Of a stretch of DNA of 64,000 nucleotides, positions 17,608-26,252 are shown in pieces. Positions within the stretch are counted from its first letter, which is position 1. Each line of letters starts with the position of its first letter. The stretch spans positions 29,723 to 93,722 of the forward strand of contig PAMZ01000015.1 in NCBI GenBank assembly GCA_002707495.1, given 5' to 3'. This DNA is from Halobacteriovoraceae bacterium. Lineage in GTDB: Bacteria > Bdellovibrionota > Bacteriovoracia > Bacteriovoracales > Bacteriovoracaceae. A program made the position numbers and the translations under genes. The notes under the pieces were generated by a model that saw only the letters and a program-made list of their open reading frames with translations, had not been told where the DNA came from and searched no databases.

Positions 17608-17638
17608 ATTTAACTTTTTAAATTGTTGAAATTATTGA

Positions 17639-18472
17639 TTATCCAATAAGTCTCAGTGCATTTTGCCCTTGAGCATTAGCTTGAGCAAGTACTGAAGTAC
17701 CAGCTTGTCTCAAGATATTGTTTTTTGCATTGTCAGCAGAAACCTGTGCATAATCTACGTCTCTAATTCTTGAATTAGCAGCGCTTAAGTTCTCATTAGT
17801 AATTTGCAAGTTATTACTAGTTGAGATTAACCTATTCTGAATCGCTCCCAAAGAAGCTCTTTGGCCAGAAACTTTCTCAATCGCAGAGTCAATAGTCTCA
17901 AGAGAAGTTTGCGCACCCTCTTTGTTTTCCACTGTAATGTCTGAAAGACCTAGACTATCCAGTTTTGCGTTTTGTAGAGAAGTATCGTAAGAAATTCTAT
18001 CTTGGAACTCGTCATTATTGACACCAATTTGAAAATCAAGAGATCCCCCCTCACCTGCTAGTAGCTTTGTTCCATTGAACTCAGTTACTTGTGCAATTCT
18101 TTCAACTTCTTGCTTCAGGTTTTGATATTCCATGTTTGTAAAGCCTCTTTCAGTATCACCTACTGTGTCTGAAGCGGCTTGAATGGAAAGTTCTCTTAGT
18201 CTTGTTAAGATATTTGATACCTCATCAAGACCACCCTCAGCAGTTTGAACCATTGAAATACCATCATTCGCATTTCGATTCGCTTGGTTGGTTGACTTCA
18301 TTCTTGCGACTAACTTTTCTGAAATTGCTAATCCTGCAGCGTCATCAGAAGATTTTGTAATTCTACTTCCTGAAGACATTTTTGCTAATGTGTTTTCTTG
18401 CTCCCTTCCATTTCTAGATAAAGATCTTTGAGCCGAAAGTGAAGGAACGTTTGTGTTAATACGGAAACCCAT
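17639..18472 (-). CDS. Flagellin
   Basis: A 277-residue filament subunit. The N-terminal D0/D1 helices (MGFRINTNVPSLSAQRSL ... SSGSRITKSSDDAAGLAISEKL) and C-terminal D1/D0 helices (NLQITNENLSAANSRIRDVDYAQ ... ANAQGQNALRLIG) are complete; the central part is short, so there is no large surface domain. It is one of three equal-length paralogues here. It has its own sigma-28-like promoter, a leader of about 120 bases and a terminator. The ribosome-binding site AGGGAGG lies within ACAGGGAGG, a CsrA-like sequence. Confidence 0.97.
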   Translation of the reverse strand: MGFRINTNVPSLSAQRSLSRNGREQENTLAKMSSGSRITKSSDDAAGLAISEKLVARMKSTNQANRNANDGISMVQTAEGGLDEVSNILTRLRELSIQAASDTVGDTERGFTNMEYQNLKQEVERIAQVTEFNGTKLLAGEGGSLDFQIGVNNDEFQDRISYDTSLQNAKLDSLGLSDITVENKEGAQTSLETIDSAIEKVSGQRASLGAIQNRLISTSNNLQITNENLSAANSRIRDVDYAQVSADNAKNNILRQAGTSVLAQANAQGQNALRLIG

Positions 18473-18601
18473 ACTACCTCCCTGTTTAACCGTTCTCTCA
18501 TTCCTTGAACTCTACTTCTTTTCCTCTGAGGTAGATGAGCATACTGCTCTAATTAGGTTGATTGATTTAAAATGGTCCATGCTAGACCAAACTTATTTAC
18601 T

Positions 18602-18628
18602 GTATCGGGATAGGTAAAATTTTCTTTA
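18602..18628 (-). promoter_or_regulatory. Sigma-28 (FliA)-like promoter of the first flagellin gene
   Basis: On the minus strand TAAA is followed after 15 bases by CCCGATAC, close to the TAAA-N15-GCCGATAA consensus. The extended -35 (TAAAGAAA) also fits. It lies about 130 bases before the ATG. Confidence 0.8.
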
Positions 18629-18693
18629 TAAATAATTTAGATTTTTAGGCAATATTTTCTATTTCATTAACCGAGTAAAACAGTGTGCTGCAT

Positions 18694-18999
18694 TCAGTGA
18701 CCTTGTGTTCGGTGCTGTAGACGGTAACAGTGTCCTCCTACGGAGTTTGCTAATTCTTCTAGATCAGCAATATTCTCGAGTTTTAGGACTAGCTGAACTT
18801 CGCATTGTGAAGCATAAGCAATATTAAAGAAACGTCGACGTTCTTTTTGGGTTAACTTTGCATTACCTTCTTGAAGATTTAAACATACGCTTAAGGCTGC
18901 TCTTTCGATTTGTGATCTGATTTCTCCTTTAAGTTTTAATTTTTTTATCGCTTGGTACTGCTCTATTGATAAATCTAAAGTTCTAAATTTTTTGCTCAT
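18694..18999 (-). CDS. Four-helix-bundle protein (23S rRNA intervening-sequence protein family)
   Basis: A 101-residue product with the family pattern FRTLDLSIEQYQAIKKLKLKGEIRSQIERAALSVCLNLQEGNAKLTQKERRRFFNIAYASQCEVQLVL. The domain is found as the product of 23S rRNA intervening sequences, as a stand-alone protein, and as Avd in diversity-generating retroelements. Function unknown; a pentameric nucleic-acid-binding bundle is the structural precedent. It starts 20 bases from, and divergently to, a homologous gene. Confidence 0.8.
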   Translation of the reverse strand: MSKKFRTLDLSIEQYQAIKKLKLKGEIRSQIERAALSVCLNLQEGNAKLTQKERRRFFNIAYASQCEVQLVLKLENIADLEELANSVGGHCYRLQHRTQGH

Positions 19000-19019
19000 C
19001 TTGTCTCCTTTGTTTGAGT

Positions 19020-19322
19020 ATGAAAAGCTTTAGAACTTATGAATTAGCCAAGGATTTCTACAAGGAATGCCAAGAGGTAAATCTGAAAGGAGCAATGAAG
19101 AATCAATTTGAGAGAGCCTCGTTAAGCGTGGTTTTGAATCTATCTGAAGGAAGTGCAAAACCAACGAAAAAAGATAGAGCTAAGTTTTATTTCATCGCTT
19201 ATGGAAGTTTAAGAGAAACGAGAGCTCTTCTCGATTTAGCAGGAAATTCGAATCTTAATTCAAAGGCAGATAAATTAGGAGCTCATATTTGGAAGCTGGC
19301 TCATAATCCGGGTGGAAGTTAA
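19020..19322 (+). CDS. Four-helix-bundle protein, divergent paralogue
   Basis: A 100-residue product from the ATG (a TTG two codons earlier, at 19014, is possible). It is homologous to the neighbouring divergent protein: FRTYELAKDFYKECQ, LKGAMKNQFERASLSVVLNLSEGSAKPTKKDRAKFYFIAYGSLRETRALL. The two start codons are only 20 bases apart and neither promoter can be outside the other gene, so their expression must be linked or transcripts overlap. No clear Shine-Dalgarno is visible for this one. Confidence 0.78.
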   Translation: MKSFRTYELAKDFYKECQEVNLKGAMKNQFERASLSVVLNLSEGSAKPTKKDRAKFYFIAYGSLRETRALLDLAGNSNLNSKADKLGAHIWKLAHNPGGS

Positions 19323-19411
19323 TTCTATCCCATCACCTACAGCCTATTTCCTATCACCTAAAATTCTTCAGTGAGCAGTGTGCCGTCAACTGTATCCGGT
19401 TTATAGTTAAG

Positions 19412-19438
19412 AAAAAAGCGAAGCAGGGAACGCTTCGC
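19412..19438 (-). terminator. Rho-independent terminator of the second flagellin gene
   Basis: A perfect 7-bp stem GCGAAGC/GCTTCGC with a 7-base loop and six T on the minus strand. A second, imperfect inverted repeat (19455-19489, core CTGGG/CCCAG) lies between it and the flagellin stop and could protect the mRNA 3' end. Confidence 0.88.
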
Positions 19439-19496
19439 CTTCTTACTCTTAGTTATACAGGGCCTGGGTGGATCGCCCAGACCCCGTATAAATTAA

Positions 19497-20330
19497 CTAA
19501 GAGAGAAGACGTAATGCATTTTGCCCTTGCGCATTCGCTTGAGCTAATACAGACGTTCCTGCTTGTGTAAGTATATTGTTTCTTGCATTTTCAGCAGCCA
19601 CTTGAGCGTAATCAACATCTCTAATTCGTGAATTAGCAGCTGATAAGTTCTCGTTCGTGATCTGCAAGTTATTGCTTGTAGAGATCAATCTGTTTTGAAT
19701 CGCCCCTAGTGAAGCTCTTTGCCCAGATACTCTCTCAATGGCTTGATCAATTGCAGCTAATGATTCTTGAGCACCTTCTTTATTAGAAACACCAATATCA
19801 GTTATTCCTAATCCTTCAAGTCTCGCATTCTGAGCAGCTGAATCATAAGTGATTCTGTCCTGAAATTGATCATTGTTAACACCAATTTGAAAATCAAGAA
19901 TTCGACCTTCTCCAGATAATAACTTTGTTCCATTGAACTCTGTCACCTGAGAAATTCTTTCGATTTCTTGTTTCAAGGCTTGGTATTCCTTGTTTGTAAA
20001 TTGTCTTTCTGTATCACCGACTGTGTCAGAAGCGGCTTGGATAGAAAGTTCTCTTAGACGCGTTAGCATGTTTGAGATTTCGTCTAATCCACCTTCAGCA
20101 GTTTGAACCATAGAGATACCATCGTTAGCATTTCGATCAGCTTGAGCCGTTGATCTAATTCTTGCTTTCAACTTCTCACTGATCGCCAAGCCAGCAGCAT
20201 CATCTGCAGCTCTTGTGATACGTGTCCCTGAAGACATTTTGTTTAAGTTGTTTTGGCTCTCTCGGTTGTTAATACCTAGGGATCTTTGAGCCGAAATTGA
20301 AGCAACGTTGGTGTTGATTCTGAAACCCAT
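19497..20330 (-). CDS. Flagellin
   Basis: A 277-residue paralogue with complete D0/D1 helices at both ends (MGFRINTNVASISAQRSLGINNRES ... ILTQAGTSVLAQANAQGQNALRLLS). It differs from the other two mainly in residues 20-60 and 130-200. The ribosome-binding site is AGGAGGAG. Its leader carries a GTATC-AGGATA-GATAC hairpin and the 13-base element shared with the third gene. Monocistronic by its own promoter and terminator. Confidence 0.97.
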   Translation of the reverse strand: MGFRINTNVASISAQRSLGINNRESQNNLNKMSSGTRITRAADDAAGLAISEKLKARIRSTAQADRNANDGISMVQTAEGGLDEISNMLTRLRELSIQAASDTVGDTERQFTNKEYQALKQEIERISQVTEFNGTKLLSGEGRILDFQIGVNNDQFQDRITYDSAAQNARLEGLGITDIGVSNKEGAQESLAAIDQAIERVSGQRASLGAIQNRLISTSNNLQITNENLSAANSRIRDVDYAQVAAENARNNILTQAGTSVLAQANAQGQNALRLLS

Positions 20331-20354
20331 CTTCTCCTCCTTGACCTAAAAGTC

Positions 20355-20370
20355 GTATCTATCCTGATAC
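20355..20370 (-). promoter_or_regulatory. Leader hairpin with AGGA loop, second flagellin
   Basis: The mRNA can form GUAUC/GAUAC with loop AGGAUA, the form of a CsrA/RsmA binding hairpin (GGA in the loop). It lies about 25 bases before the ATG. The same 5-bp stem recurs in the third flagellin leader. Confidence 0.5.
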
Positions 20371-20392
20371 GTCTCCCATCCATTTGGAGAGA

Positions 20393-20405
20393 TAAGCGTC
20401 CTGCT
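20393..20405 (-). repeat. 13-base leader element shared by flagellin genes (copy 1)
   Basis: TAAGCGTCCTGCT (plus-strand reading) is identical at 21497-21509 in the third flagellin leader and matches at 10 of 13 bases at 18536-18548 in the first. It lies inside the transcribed leader, 60-75 bases before the start codon. Confidence 0.65.
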
Positions 20406-20464
20406 TGAATTCAGTCTGTCTTAGTTAGTTAATTTATTCTCAGTAGTGTTACCTACTAAGACCT

Positions 20465-20491
20465 GTATCGACGGAGCTGGGAAAGAGTTTT
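20465..20491 (-). promoter_or_regulatory. Sigma-28-like promoter of the second flagellin gene
   Basis: On the minus strand GTCGATAC follows AAAA (or CAAA) after 15 (16) bases. The -10 element fits the FliA consensus; the -35 is weaker than in the first gene. Confidence 0.6.
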
Positions 20492-20537
20492 GAAAAAAGT
20501 TAAAATATTTATCAATAGGAATTATTTGCCGGTTTTC

Positions 20538-20566
20538 AAAAAAAAAGGCCCTAGATTCCTAGGGCC
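20538..20566 (-). terminator. Rho-independent terminator of the third flagellin gene
   Basis: A perfect 8-bp stem GGCCCTAG/CTAGGGCC with a 4-base loop and nine T on the minus strand, about 30 bases beyond the stop codon. Confidence 0.92.
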
Positions 20567-20595
20567 CTTATATGCATAACCTGTATTGCTAATAC

Positions 20596-21429
20596 TTAGC
20601 CAATCAGTCTCAGGGCATTCTGTCCTTGAGCATTTGCTTGAGCAAGTACTGAAGTACCAGCTTGACTCAAGATGTTGTTTTTCGCGTTCTCCGCTGAAAC
20701 CTGTGCATAATCTACGTCTCTGATCCGTGAGTTCGCTGCACTTAAGTTTTCATTGGTAATCTGCAAGTTATTGCTTGTAGATATTAGTCTGTTTTGGATA
20801 GCACCTAACCCAGCTCTCTGACCAGAAACAGTTTCAATCGCTTTATCAATTGTTGATAATGCAGTTTGAGCACCTTCTTTATTAGATACACTAATATCTG
20901 AAATTCCTAAACTGTCAGTAGAAGCATTTGTGTTGGCCACATCATATGAAATCCTGTCTTGGAAATCATCATTATTAACACCGATTTGAAAATCAAGCTT
21001 ATCACCCTGACCTGCTAGTAGCTTCGTTCCGTTGAACTCAGTTACCTGAGAAATTCTTTGAATTTCTTGCTTTAGGTTTTGATACTCCATATCTGTAAAG
21101 CTTCTTTCTGTGTCACCTACTGTGTCTGAAGCCGCTTGGATAGAGAGCTCTCTTAGTCGCGTCAGCATATTCGAGATCTCGTCTAGACCACCTTCTGCCG
21201 TTTGAACCATTGAAATACCGTCGTTGGCGTTTCTGTTTGCTTGTTGATTTGAACGAATACCCGCCTCTAATTTCTCACTAATAGCTAAACCTGCTGCATC
21301 GTCGGCTGCTTTCGTGATCCTCGATCCAGAAGACATCTTTGAAAGTGTTGATTCAGCGCTGCGGTTTGTTTTACTCAATGAGTTTTGAGCTGCAATTGAG
21401 GGTACATTCGTGTTGATACGAAATCCCAT
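20596..21429 (-). CDS. Flagellin
   Basis: The third 277-residue flagellin, closest to the first at its C-terminus (ANAQGQNALRLIG). N- and C-terminal assembly helices are intact; the variable middle (VANTNASTDSLGISDI) is unique. The ribosome-binding site is GGGAGGAA. Its leader holds the GTATC-GGGAG-GATAC hairpin and the shared 13-base element. Several flagellins per filament are usual in predatory Bdellovibrionota, which gives a precedent for different roles. Confidence 0.97.
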   Translation of the reverse strand: MGFRINTNVPSIAAQNSLSKTNRSAESTLSKMSSGSRITKAADDAAGLAISEKLEAGIRSNQQANRNANDGISMVQTAEGGLDEISNMLTRLRELSIQAASDTVGDTERSFTDMEYQNLKQEIQRISQVTEFNGTKLLAGQGDKLDFQIGVNNDDFQDRISYDVANTNASTDSLGISDISVSNKEGAQTALSTIDKAIETVSGQRAGLGAIQNRLISTSNNLQITNENLSAANSRIRDVDYAQVSAENAKNNILSQAGTSVLAQANAQGQNALRLIG

Positions 21430-21453
21430 AGTGTTCCTCCCTTGGAATCTAAG

Positions 21454-21468
21454 GTATCCTCCCGATAC
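21454..21468 (-). promoter_or_regulatory. Leader hairpin with GGGAG loop, third flagellin
   Basis: The mRNA can form GUAUC/GAUAC with loop GGGAG about 25 bases before the ATG, equivalent to the hairpin of the second flagellin leader. Confidence 0.5.
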
Positions 21469-21496
21469 TCCAATTTTTCATAACCTTGATAATTGG

Positions 21497-21509
21497 TAAG
21501 CGTCCTGCT
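21497..21509 (-). repeat. 13-base leader element shared by flagellin genes (copy 2)
   Basis: Identical to 20393-20405. In both leaders a similar GTTAATTTAT stretch follows on the plus-strand reading. Conservation outside coding sequence suggests an RNA structure or protein-binding site. Confidence 0.65.
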
Positions 21510-21555
21510 CGATTTTTGTTAATTTATAATGTCCCCGATGGTGGAGACAGAGAAC

Positions 21556-21582
21556 CTTTCGGGCGCGGCAAAATTTTCTTAA
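21556..21582 (-). promoter_or_regulatory. Sigma-28-like promoter of the third flagellin gene
   Basis: On the minus strand TTAA-N15-CCCGAAAG aligns base for base with the promoter of the first flagellin gene, including the GAAAATTTT stretch after the -35. Confidence 0.55.
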
Positions 21583-21673
21583 GGAAAAAATCACCGCCCA
21601 GGTAAAAAAATTTATAATAAAACAAAACTTGTTTTAAATTAAAACACTTTCTATTGAAATATTAAGATTTGGT

Positions 21674-22825
21674 TTATTGAAAAGGCTCGAAAGGCAGATC
21701 AGACTTAGGACTCCAACGATTCAAAGCAACCTTCACCTTGCTTCGAAAATCCTCTGATAGATTATCAGATTCAAATATCTCAACCTTAGCATAACTAAGA
21801 GGAGTGTCATTCATATCATGGGAAAGATCAAGGTTGACCATTCTCGTCCAAGTTCCCGTGTTCACAAAAGTAGTTCCATCAGCATATTCTCGATAAATAG
21901 GTTCATGTGTATGACCGACAATCAAAACTTTTGATCCCGGTTTTTGCTGAAAAAATTCTCGCGTGAGAGACTCATAATCCTGAAACAATGTCAGTTCACT
22001 AATGATGTCTCTTATGATTCTCCCCCAACCGAGTTTCAAGCGGTAATACCTAAGAAATCGGATCATGGTATAAAAATAAGCTGTAGCGATCATAAATCGC
22101 AAAATAAAGAATGTATCAAAAATAATTCCATGAATAAGAAACATTCGAATCGGTCTTACGGCATTGACGTGATCTCTTTCCACTTTGTACTTATTCATCA
22201 CATGAGTCACAAAATAAGAGCCCCAAGGTGGAATAAAGTATTTCTCTCCTTTAGTGGATTCAACTATCGAGCTGGCTTCATCAAAGTGATGAAGAGATTC
22301 ATACTCATGACCATGCTGAACATAAACTCCCTCTACAGGTTGATAGAGCGTTAAGTCATTGCGAAGCGTGATCTTTTCTTGGGACTCTGGTGGAAACTCT
22401 GCCCTAAATCTCTGTTTTAGAGAATCAAAGAGAAGTTCTGCATCATGATTTCCAATGATATAAACCAAAGTCTTATTTTTAGCTTTTAGAAATTTCACCA
22501 ATGCTTGCATGACTTCAGGGTGAGCTTTTAAGATGATATCAAGTTTCTCCAGAGAAGCTTTTTCACTCCAATATTCATCATCAAAATAGTTCACGTAAGG
22601 AACATTCAGTGGGTCAAGAAAATCCCCGTTAATTATGAGCTCCACTTCTTTAGTGAGGTACTCTCCGCTGGAATAATAGTTTAAGAATTCTACGAGCTCT
22701 TGATCAGAGTGAAAATCTTCTAAATGGTTTCGACGACCAAGGTATTCATCCCCTGCACTTAAGTGTAAATCACTTATGACGAGAATGACTTTTTTAGCTT
22801 TTTTATTTCTTCTCAGGAACTTCAT
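21674..22825 (-). CDS. Calcineurin-like metallophosphoesterase
   Basis: The 383-residue product has all metallophosphoesterase motifs: ISDLHLS, NGDFLD, GNHD, HGHE and GHTH. A hydrophobic stretch around residues 225-260 (FLIHGIIFDTFFILRFMIATAYFYTMIRFL) suggests membrane contact, as in LpxH-like or other lipid-active enzymes, but the sequence is longer than LpxH. Substrate unknown. Its first codons overlap the 3' end of the secreted-protein gene upstream by 23 bases, and that gene overlaps uvrB, so the three form one operon. Confidence 0.88.
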   Translation of the reverse strand: MKFLRRNKKAKKVILVISDLHLSAGDEYLGRRNHLEDFHSDQELVEFLNYYSSGEYLTKEVELIINGDFLDPLNVPYVNYFDDEYWSEKASLEKLDIILKAHPEVMQALVKFLKAKNKTLVYIIGNHDAELLFDSLKQRFRAEFPPESQEKITLRNDLTLYQPVEGVYVQHGHEYESLHHFDEASSIVESTKGEKYFIPPWGSYFVTHVMNKYKVERDHVNAVRPIRMFLIHGIIFDTFFILRFMIATAYFYTMIRFLRYYRLKLGWGRIIRDIISELTLFQDYESLTREFFQQKPGSKVLIVGHTHEPIYREYADGTTFVNTGTWTRMVNLDLSHDMNDTPLSYAKVEIFESDNLSEDFRSKVKVALNRWSPKSDLPFEPFQ

Positions 22826-23168
22826 AGTCCTCCTGAGAAAATCTCAACTCTACTGCTTCACCTGGAGGTGCATAGGGTACAAAAAAAAGTTGATTCACTT
22901 TTCGCATATCAACTTGAATGACCTCTTTACTCTCAGGGTTGAGAGTGACTCTCGAGATAACCTTATTATCTGCTGTCTTTAGCTGTCCTATAATTTTATC
23001 TAAGGTCTCATTATCTAAGATAATACTGACCACATCATGTTTCTCTTTTGGTGAACTGACTTTCGTCACCCTGTCCCCAATTTTGACAATAAAAGATTTT
23101 GTGAACTTTCCCTGAGCGAAAGCAAATGGCATTAATGTGAAAACAAAAACCAAAGCCAATCGCTTCAT
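22803..23168 (-). CDS. Small secreted protein of unknown family
   Basis: A 121-residue product with a signal peptide ([19 protein letters not shown]). The mature part is about 100 residues, mostly predicted beta-strand ([30 protein letters not shown]). No family recognised. It overlaps the uvrB stop by 4 bases (ATGA) and the phosphoesterase start by 23. Confidence 0.65.
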   Translation of the reverse strand: MKRLALVFVFTLMPFAFAQGKFTKSFIVKIGDRVTKVSSPKEKHDVVSIILDNETLDKIIGQLKTADNKVISRVTLNPESKEVIQVDMRKVNQLFFVPYAPPGEAVELRFSQEDYEVPEKK

Positions 23169-25159
23169 ATGATCATCCTCACTTGGGTCAGCTCTTTAAT
23201 CTCATCTCGATACTGAGCTGCCTGCTCGAAATCAAGCTCTTGGCTTGCTGCTTTCATTTTAGCTTTAAGCTCCTTTATTCTCTGATCAATTTGCTCTACT
23301 GTCATATTAAGTTCAACTTGTTCTTTTGCTTTCTGGCCGCGTGATTTCTTTTTATTCTTTCCTCGCAGCACCTCAATCACTCCTCCAGAAATTGATTTTC
23401 TGATTGTTTGAGGAGTTTGGTTATTATCTATATTATACTGATTTTGGCGTTTTCTTCTATTTTCGGTGGTGGTGATAGCTTTTTCCATACTTGGCGTCAC
23501 TTTATAACTGTACAAAATGACTCGACCTTCAGAGTTTCGAGCTGCCCGCCCAATCGTTTGTATTAACGAGCGCTCAGAACGAAGAAAGCCTTCTTTATCC
23601 GCATCTAGGATGGCCACTAATGAGACCTCTGGAATATCCAGCCCCTCGCGAAGAAGGTTGATACCGACTAAAACATCAAACTCACCTTCTCTTAACTCTT
23701 TTAAAATTTTCATTCGTTCAATTGTATCTATATCAGAGTGAAGATATTTGATTTTTAATCCTGCAGACTTGTAATACGAAGTGAGCTCCTCTGCTAGTTT
23801 TTTGGTTAAAGTCGTAACGAGAACTCGATCCCCTTTTTTAATCGTATTTTTACATTCAATCAAAAGATCATCGACTTGGGTTGAGGCATCTTTAACTGAA
23901 ATCTTTGGATCAAGAAGCCCTGTGGGTCTAATGATTTGTTCTACAAACTCCCCTTGCGTTTTTTCCATCTCATAATCACCTGGAGTGGCTGAAACAAACA
24001 TAACTTTTGAATACTTTGATTCAAACTCTTCGAATTTTAATGGTCTATTATCAAGTGCACTGGGAAGTCTAAATCCGTATTCAACGAGATTCATTTTTCT
24101 GGCCCGATCTCCCCGATACATTCCCCCAACCTGAGGAACGGTGACATGGGACTCGTCAATGATAAGAAGAAAATCATCGCCAAAATAATCGATTAAAGTT
24201 GGAGGGGGATCACCTGGTTTTGCACCTGTTAAATGACGAGAATAGTTTTCAATCCCCGAGCAAAATCCCATCTCATCCAGCATTTCAATATCCAGCATAG
24301 TTCGCTGCTCAAGTCTTTGATATTCAACTAAACGGTTTTCACCTTTGAGCTCTTGTAATCTTTCTCGCAATTCTACTTGTATCGTTTGAAGAGCAGACTT
24401 TAGTTTGTCTTCTCCTACAACATAGTGACTAGAGGGGTAAATGACAGCTTTACTGAGTTTATTGATGATCCTCCCTCGCAAAGGATCTACAATATGAATA
24501 CTATCAATTTCATCATCAAAAAATTCGATTCTGACAACATTTGAATCCTCATAGGCGGGAAAGACCTCAACCGTATCCCCTCTCACTCTAAACGTTCCTC
24601 TAGAGAAATCGAAATCATTTCTTTGATATTGAATTGAAACTAGGTTTCTTAGAAGTTGATCTCTCTCAATCGTATCTCCTACAAAAAGTGTTATCTTTTT
24701 TCCCAAATATTCCTCAGGTGACCCAATCCCATAAATACAACTTACAGAGGCCACGACGATGGTGTCAGGTCTTTCTAATAAACTTCTCGTCGCAGAGTGA
24801 CGGAGCTTGTCTATTTCATCATTTATGGAGGAATCTTTTTCTATATAGGTATCAGATCCCACCACATAAGCTTCAGGCTGATAATAATCATAATAAGAGA
24901 CGAAATACTCAACCGCATTTTCGGGAAAAAACTCCCTAAATTCAGAAAACAGTTGAGCCGCTAGAGTTTTATTAGGGGCCAATATCAAGGTTTTTTTTTG
25001 CAAATTTTGTATGATATTTGCCATGGTGAATGTCTTTCCAGAACCGGTGACCCCGAGCAATGTTTGGAAAGGAGAATTTTTCTCAAAAGCCTTTGTTATA
25101 GAAGCAATCGCCTGGGGCTGATCGCCAGTGGGTTGAAAATTGGAATGTAATTTAAACAA
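23165..25159 (-). CDS. uvrB: Excinuclease ABC subunit B
   Basis: DNA-damage verification helicase of nucleotide excision repair, working with UvrA and UvrC. The 664-residue product has Walker A GVTGSGKT, the beta-hairpin [14 protein letters not shown] (motif II), helicase motifs ending in QTIGRAARN, and a C-terminal UVR domain ([33 protein letters not shown]) that binds UvrC. The start is TTG with AAGGA ahead of it; the N-terminus [17 protein letters not shown] aligns with the family start. It diverges from pyrB. Confidence 0.98.
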   Translation of the reverse strand: MFKLHSNFQPTGDQPQAIASITKAFEKNSPFQTLLGVTGSGKTFTMANIIQNLQKKTLILAPNKTLAAQLFSEFREFFPENAVEYFVSYYDYYQPEAYVVGSDTYIEKDSSINDEIDKLRHSATRSLLERPDTIVVASVSCIYGIGSPEEYLGKKITLFVGDTIERDQLLRNLVSIQYQRNDFDFSRGTFRVRGDTVEVFPAYEDSNVVRIEFFDDEIDSIHIVDPLRGRIINKLSKAVIYPSSHYVVGEDKLKSALQTIQVELRERLQELKGENRLVEYQRLEQRTMLDIEMLDEMGFCSGIENYSRHLTGAKPGDPPPTLIDYFGDDFLLIIDESHVTVPQVGGMYRGDRARKMNLVEYGFRLPSALDNRPLKFEEFESKYSKVMFVSATPGDYEMEKTQGEFVEQIIRPTGLLDPKISVKDASTQVDDLLIECKNTIKKGDRVLVTTLTKKLAEELTSYYKSAGLKIKYLHSDIDTIERMKILKELREGEFDVLVGINLLREGLDIPEVSLVAILDADKEGFLRSERSLIQTIGRAARNSEGRVILYSYKVTPSMEKAITTTENRRKRQNQYNIDNNQTPQTIRKSISGGVIEVLRGKNKKKSRGQKAKEQVELNMTVEQIDQRIKELKAKMKAASQELDFEQAAQYRDEIKELTQVRMII

Positions 25160-25337
25160 TTTTTCTTCCTTAGAAATTAGTGCTTGCCAATCTCCACTAT
25201 TTTAAGCAATCTAGTACCGATTGACACTTTTAGAATGAGACAAATGAGACACACAACGCACCACACATCTCTCATACCTCGATCAGCACGCGCTATACCG
25301 CATCCTATTCTCAATATTCAATTTAGCCCTAAAGCTC

Positions 25338-25352
25338 AGGAGATTTTTTATC
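25338..25352 (+). promoter_or_regulatory. Ribosome-binding site and ATC start codon of pyrB
   Basis: AGGAG at 25338-25342 is followed by 7 bases (ATTTTTT) and then ATC at 25350. This spacing is ideal for initiation, and no ATG, GTG or TTG exists in this frame between the upstream stop at 25245 and 25587. The 25587 TTG lies after the active-site motif and cannot be the real start. Confidence 0.65.
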
Positions 25353-26252
25353 AGGCATTTAACCAGTATTAATTCGTTATCCCCTAATGATATTCTTTCT
25401 ATACTGGAAAGGGCCTTTTATTTTTCTCAACTCAAATCAAGAAAGTCCTATTACCCAAGAATTTTAGAAGGAAAAATCATAGCAAATCTCTTTTTTGAGA
25501 ATTCCACGCGAACCAGGTTTTCCTTTGAAGTCGCCGCTAAACGACTTGGAGCTGAAGTTTTAAATTTTAATAGCGAAGCCTCTTCTTTGGCAAAAGGTGA
25601 GACCTTATATGACACGCTTCGAACATTTGAAGCCCTTGGAATTGATGTCGGAATTATTCGCCACTCTGATGATCATTATATTGATGGCCTGAGAGAAAAA
25701 CACGGCTTTCACATCATAAATGCAGGGGCCGGAAAATTTGAACATCCAAGCCAATCACTTTTAGATCTTTTCACTATCAAAGAAGAATTTGGAAGCTTGG
25801 AAAACTTAACTATTACAATTTGCGGAGACGTCGCAAACTCAAGAGTCGCAAAATCTAATATCAATGCACTCAATAAATTTAAAAATAATAAGATCTATCT
25901 TTGTGGACCTTCTGAATTGATGCCCGCGACAAATGATCTTCTTGAGAATTGTGAAATTTCCGATCTTGATGATGCTCTTCCTAAAACAGATGTGGCCATG
26001 TTTTTAAGAGTTCAACACGAAAGACATCACCTATTCGAACTAGACACAACACAATATAATGAACAATTTGGTCTCAACCCCAAGAGAAAAGACCTTTTAA
26101 AAAAGAGTGCCATTATCATGCACCCAGGTCCATTTAATAGAGACGTTGAAATTAGTTCTTCATTGGTTGAGGATGTCCAATCAAGAATATTTAAACAAAA
26201 AGAAAATGGTGTTTATACCAGGATGGCAATATTGGAGTGGTTATTAGTATGA
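25350..26252 (+). CDS. pyrB: Aspartate carbamoyltransferase catalytic subunit, apparent ATC start
   Basis: Catalyses carbamoyl phosphate plus aspartate to carbamoyl aspartate, the first committed pyrimidine step. From the ATC the 300-residue product begins (M/I)RHLTSINSLSPNDIL, like other PyrB N-termini (for example MKHLTTMSELS). The phosphate-binding STRTR motif falls at 52-56, the expected place, and the SxxKGET loop, HPSQ, MFLRVQ(H)ER and HPGPFNRD motifs follow. No pyrI or pyrC partner gene is adjacent. The ATC could be a true rare start, a mutation or a sequence error from ATG. The stop overlaps carA by ATGA. Confidence 0.9.
   Translation: MRHLTSINSLSPNDILSILERAFYFSQLKSRKSYYPRILEGKIIANLFFENSTRTRFSFEVAAKRLGAEVLNFNSEASSLAKGETLYDTLRTFEALGIDVGIIRHSDDHYIDGLREKHGFHIINAGAGKFEHPSQSLLDLFTIKEEFGSLENLTITICGDVANSRVAKSNINALNKFKNNKIYLCGPSELMPATNDLLENCEISDLDDALPKTDVAMFLRVQHERHHLFELDTTQYNEQFGLNPKRKDLLKKSAIIMHPGPFNRDVEISSSLVEDVQSRIFKQKENGVYTRMAILEWLLV

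Noticed and set aside
18694..19322. Diversity-generating retroelement (Avd-like four-helix bundle near repeated flagellin sequences)
   Set aside because: No reverse transcriptase and no template/variable repeat pair with adenine-specific changes is present; flagellin similarity is ordinary paralogy.
25184..25372. 62-residue frame ending just inside pyrB, as an attenuation leader peptide
   Set aside because: It starts at TTG with no ribosome-binding site, is long for a leader peptide, and no terminator hairpin lies between it and pyrB.
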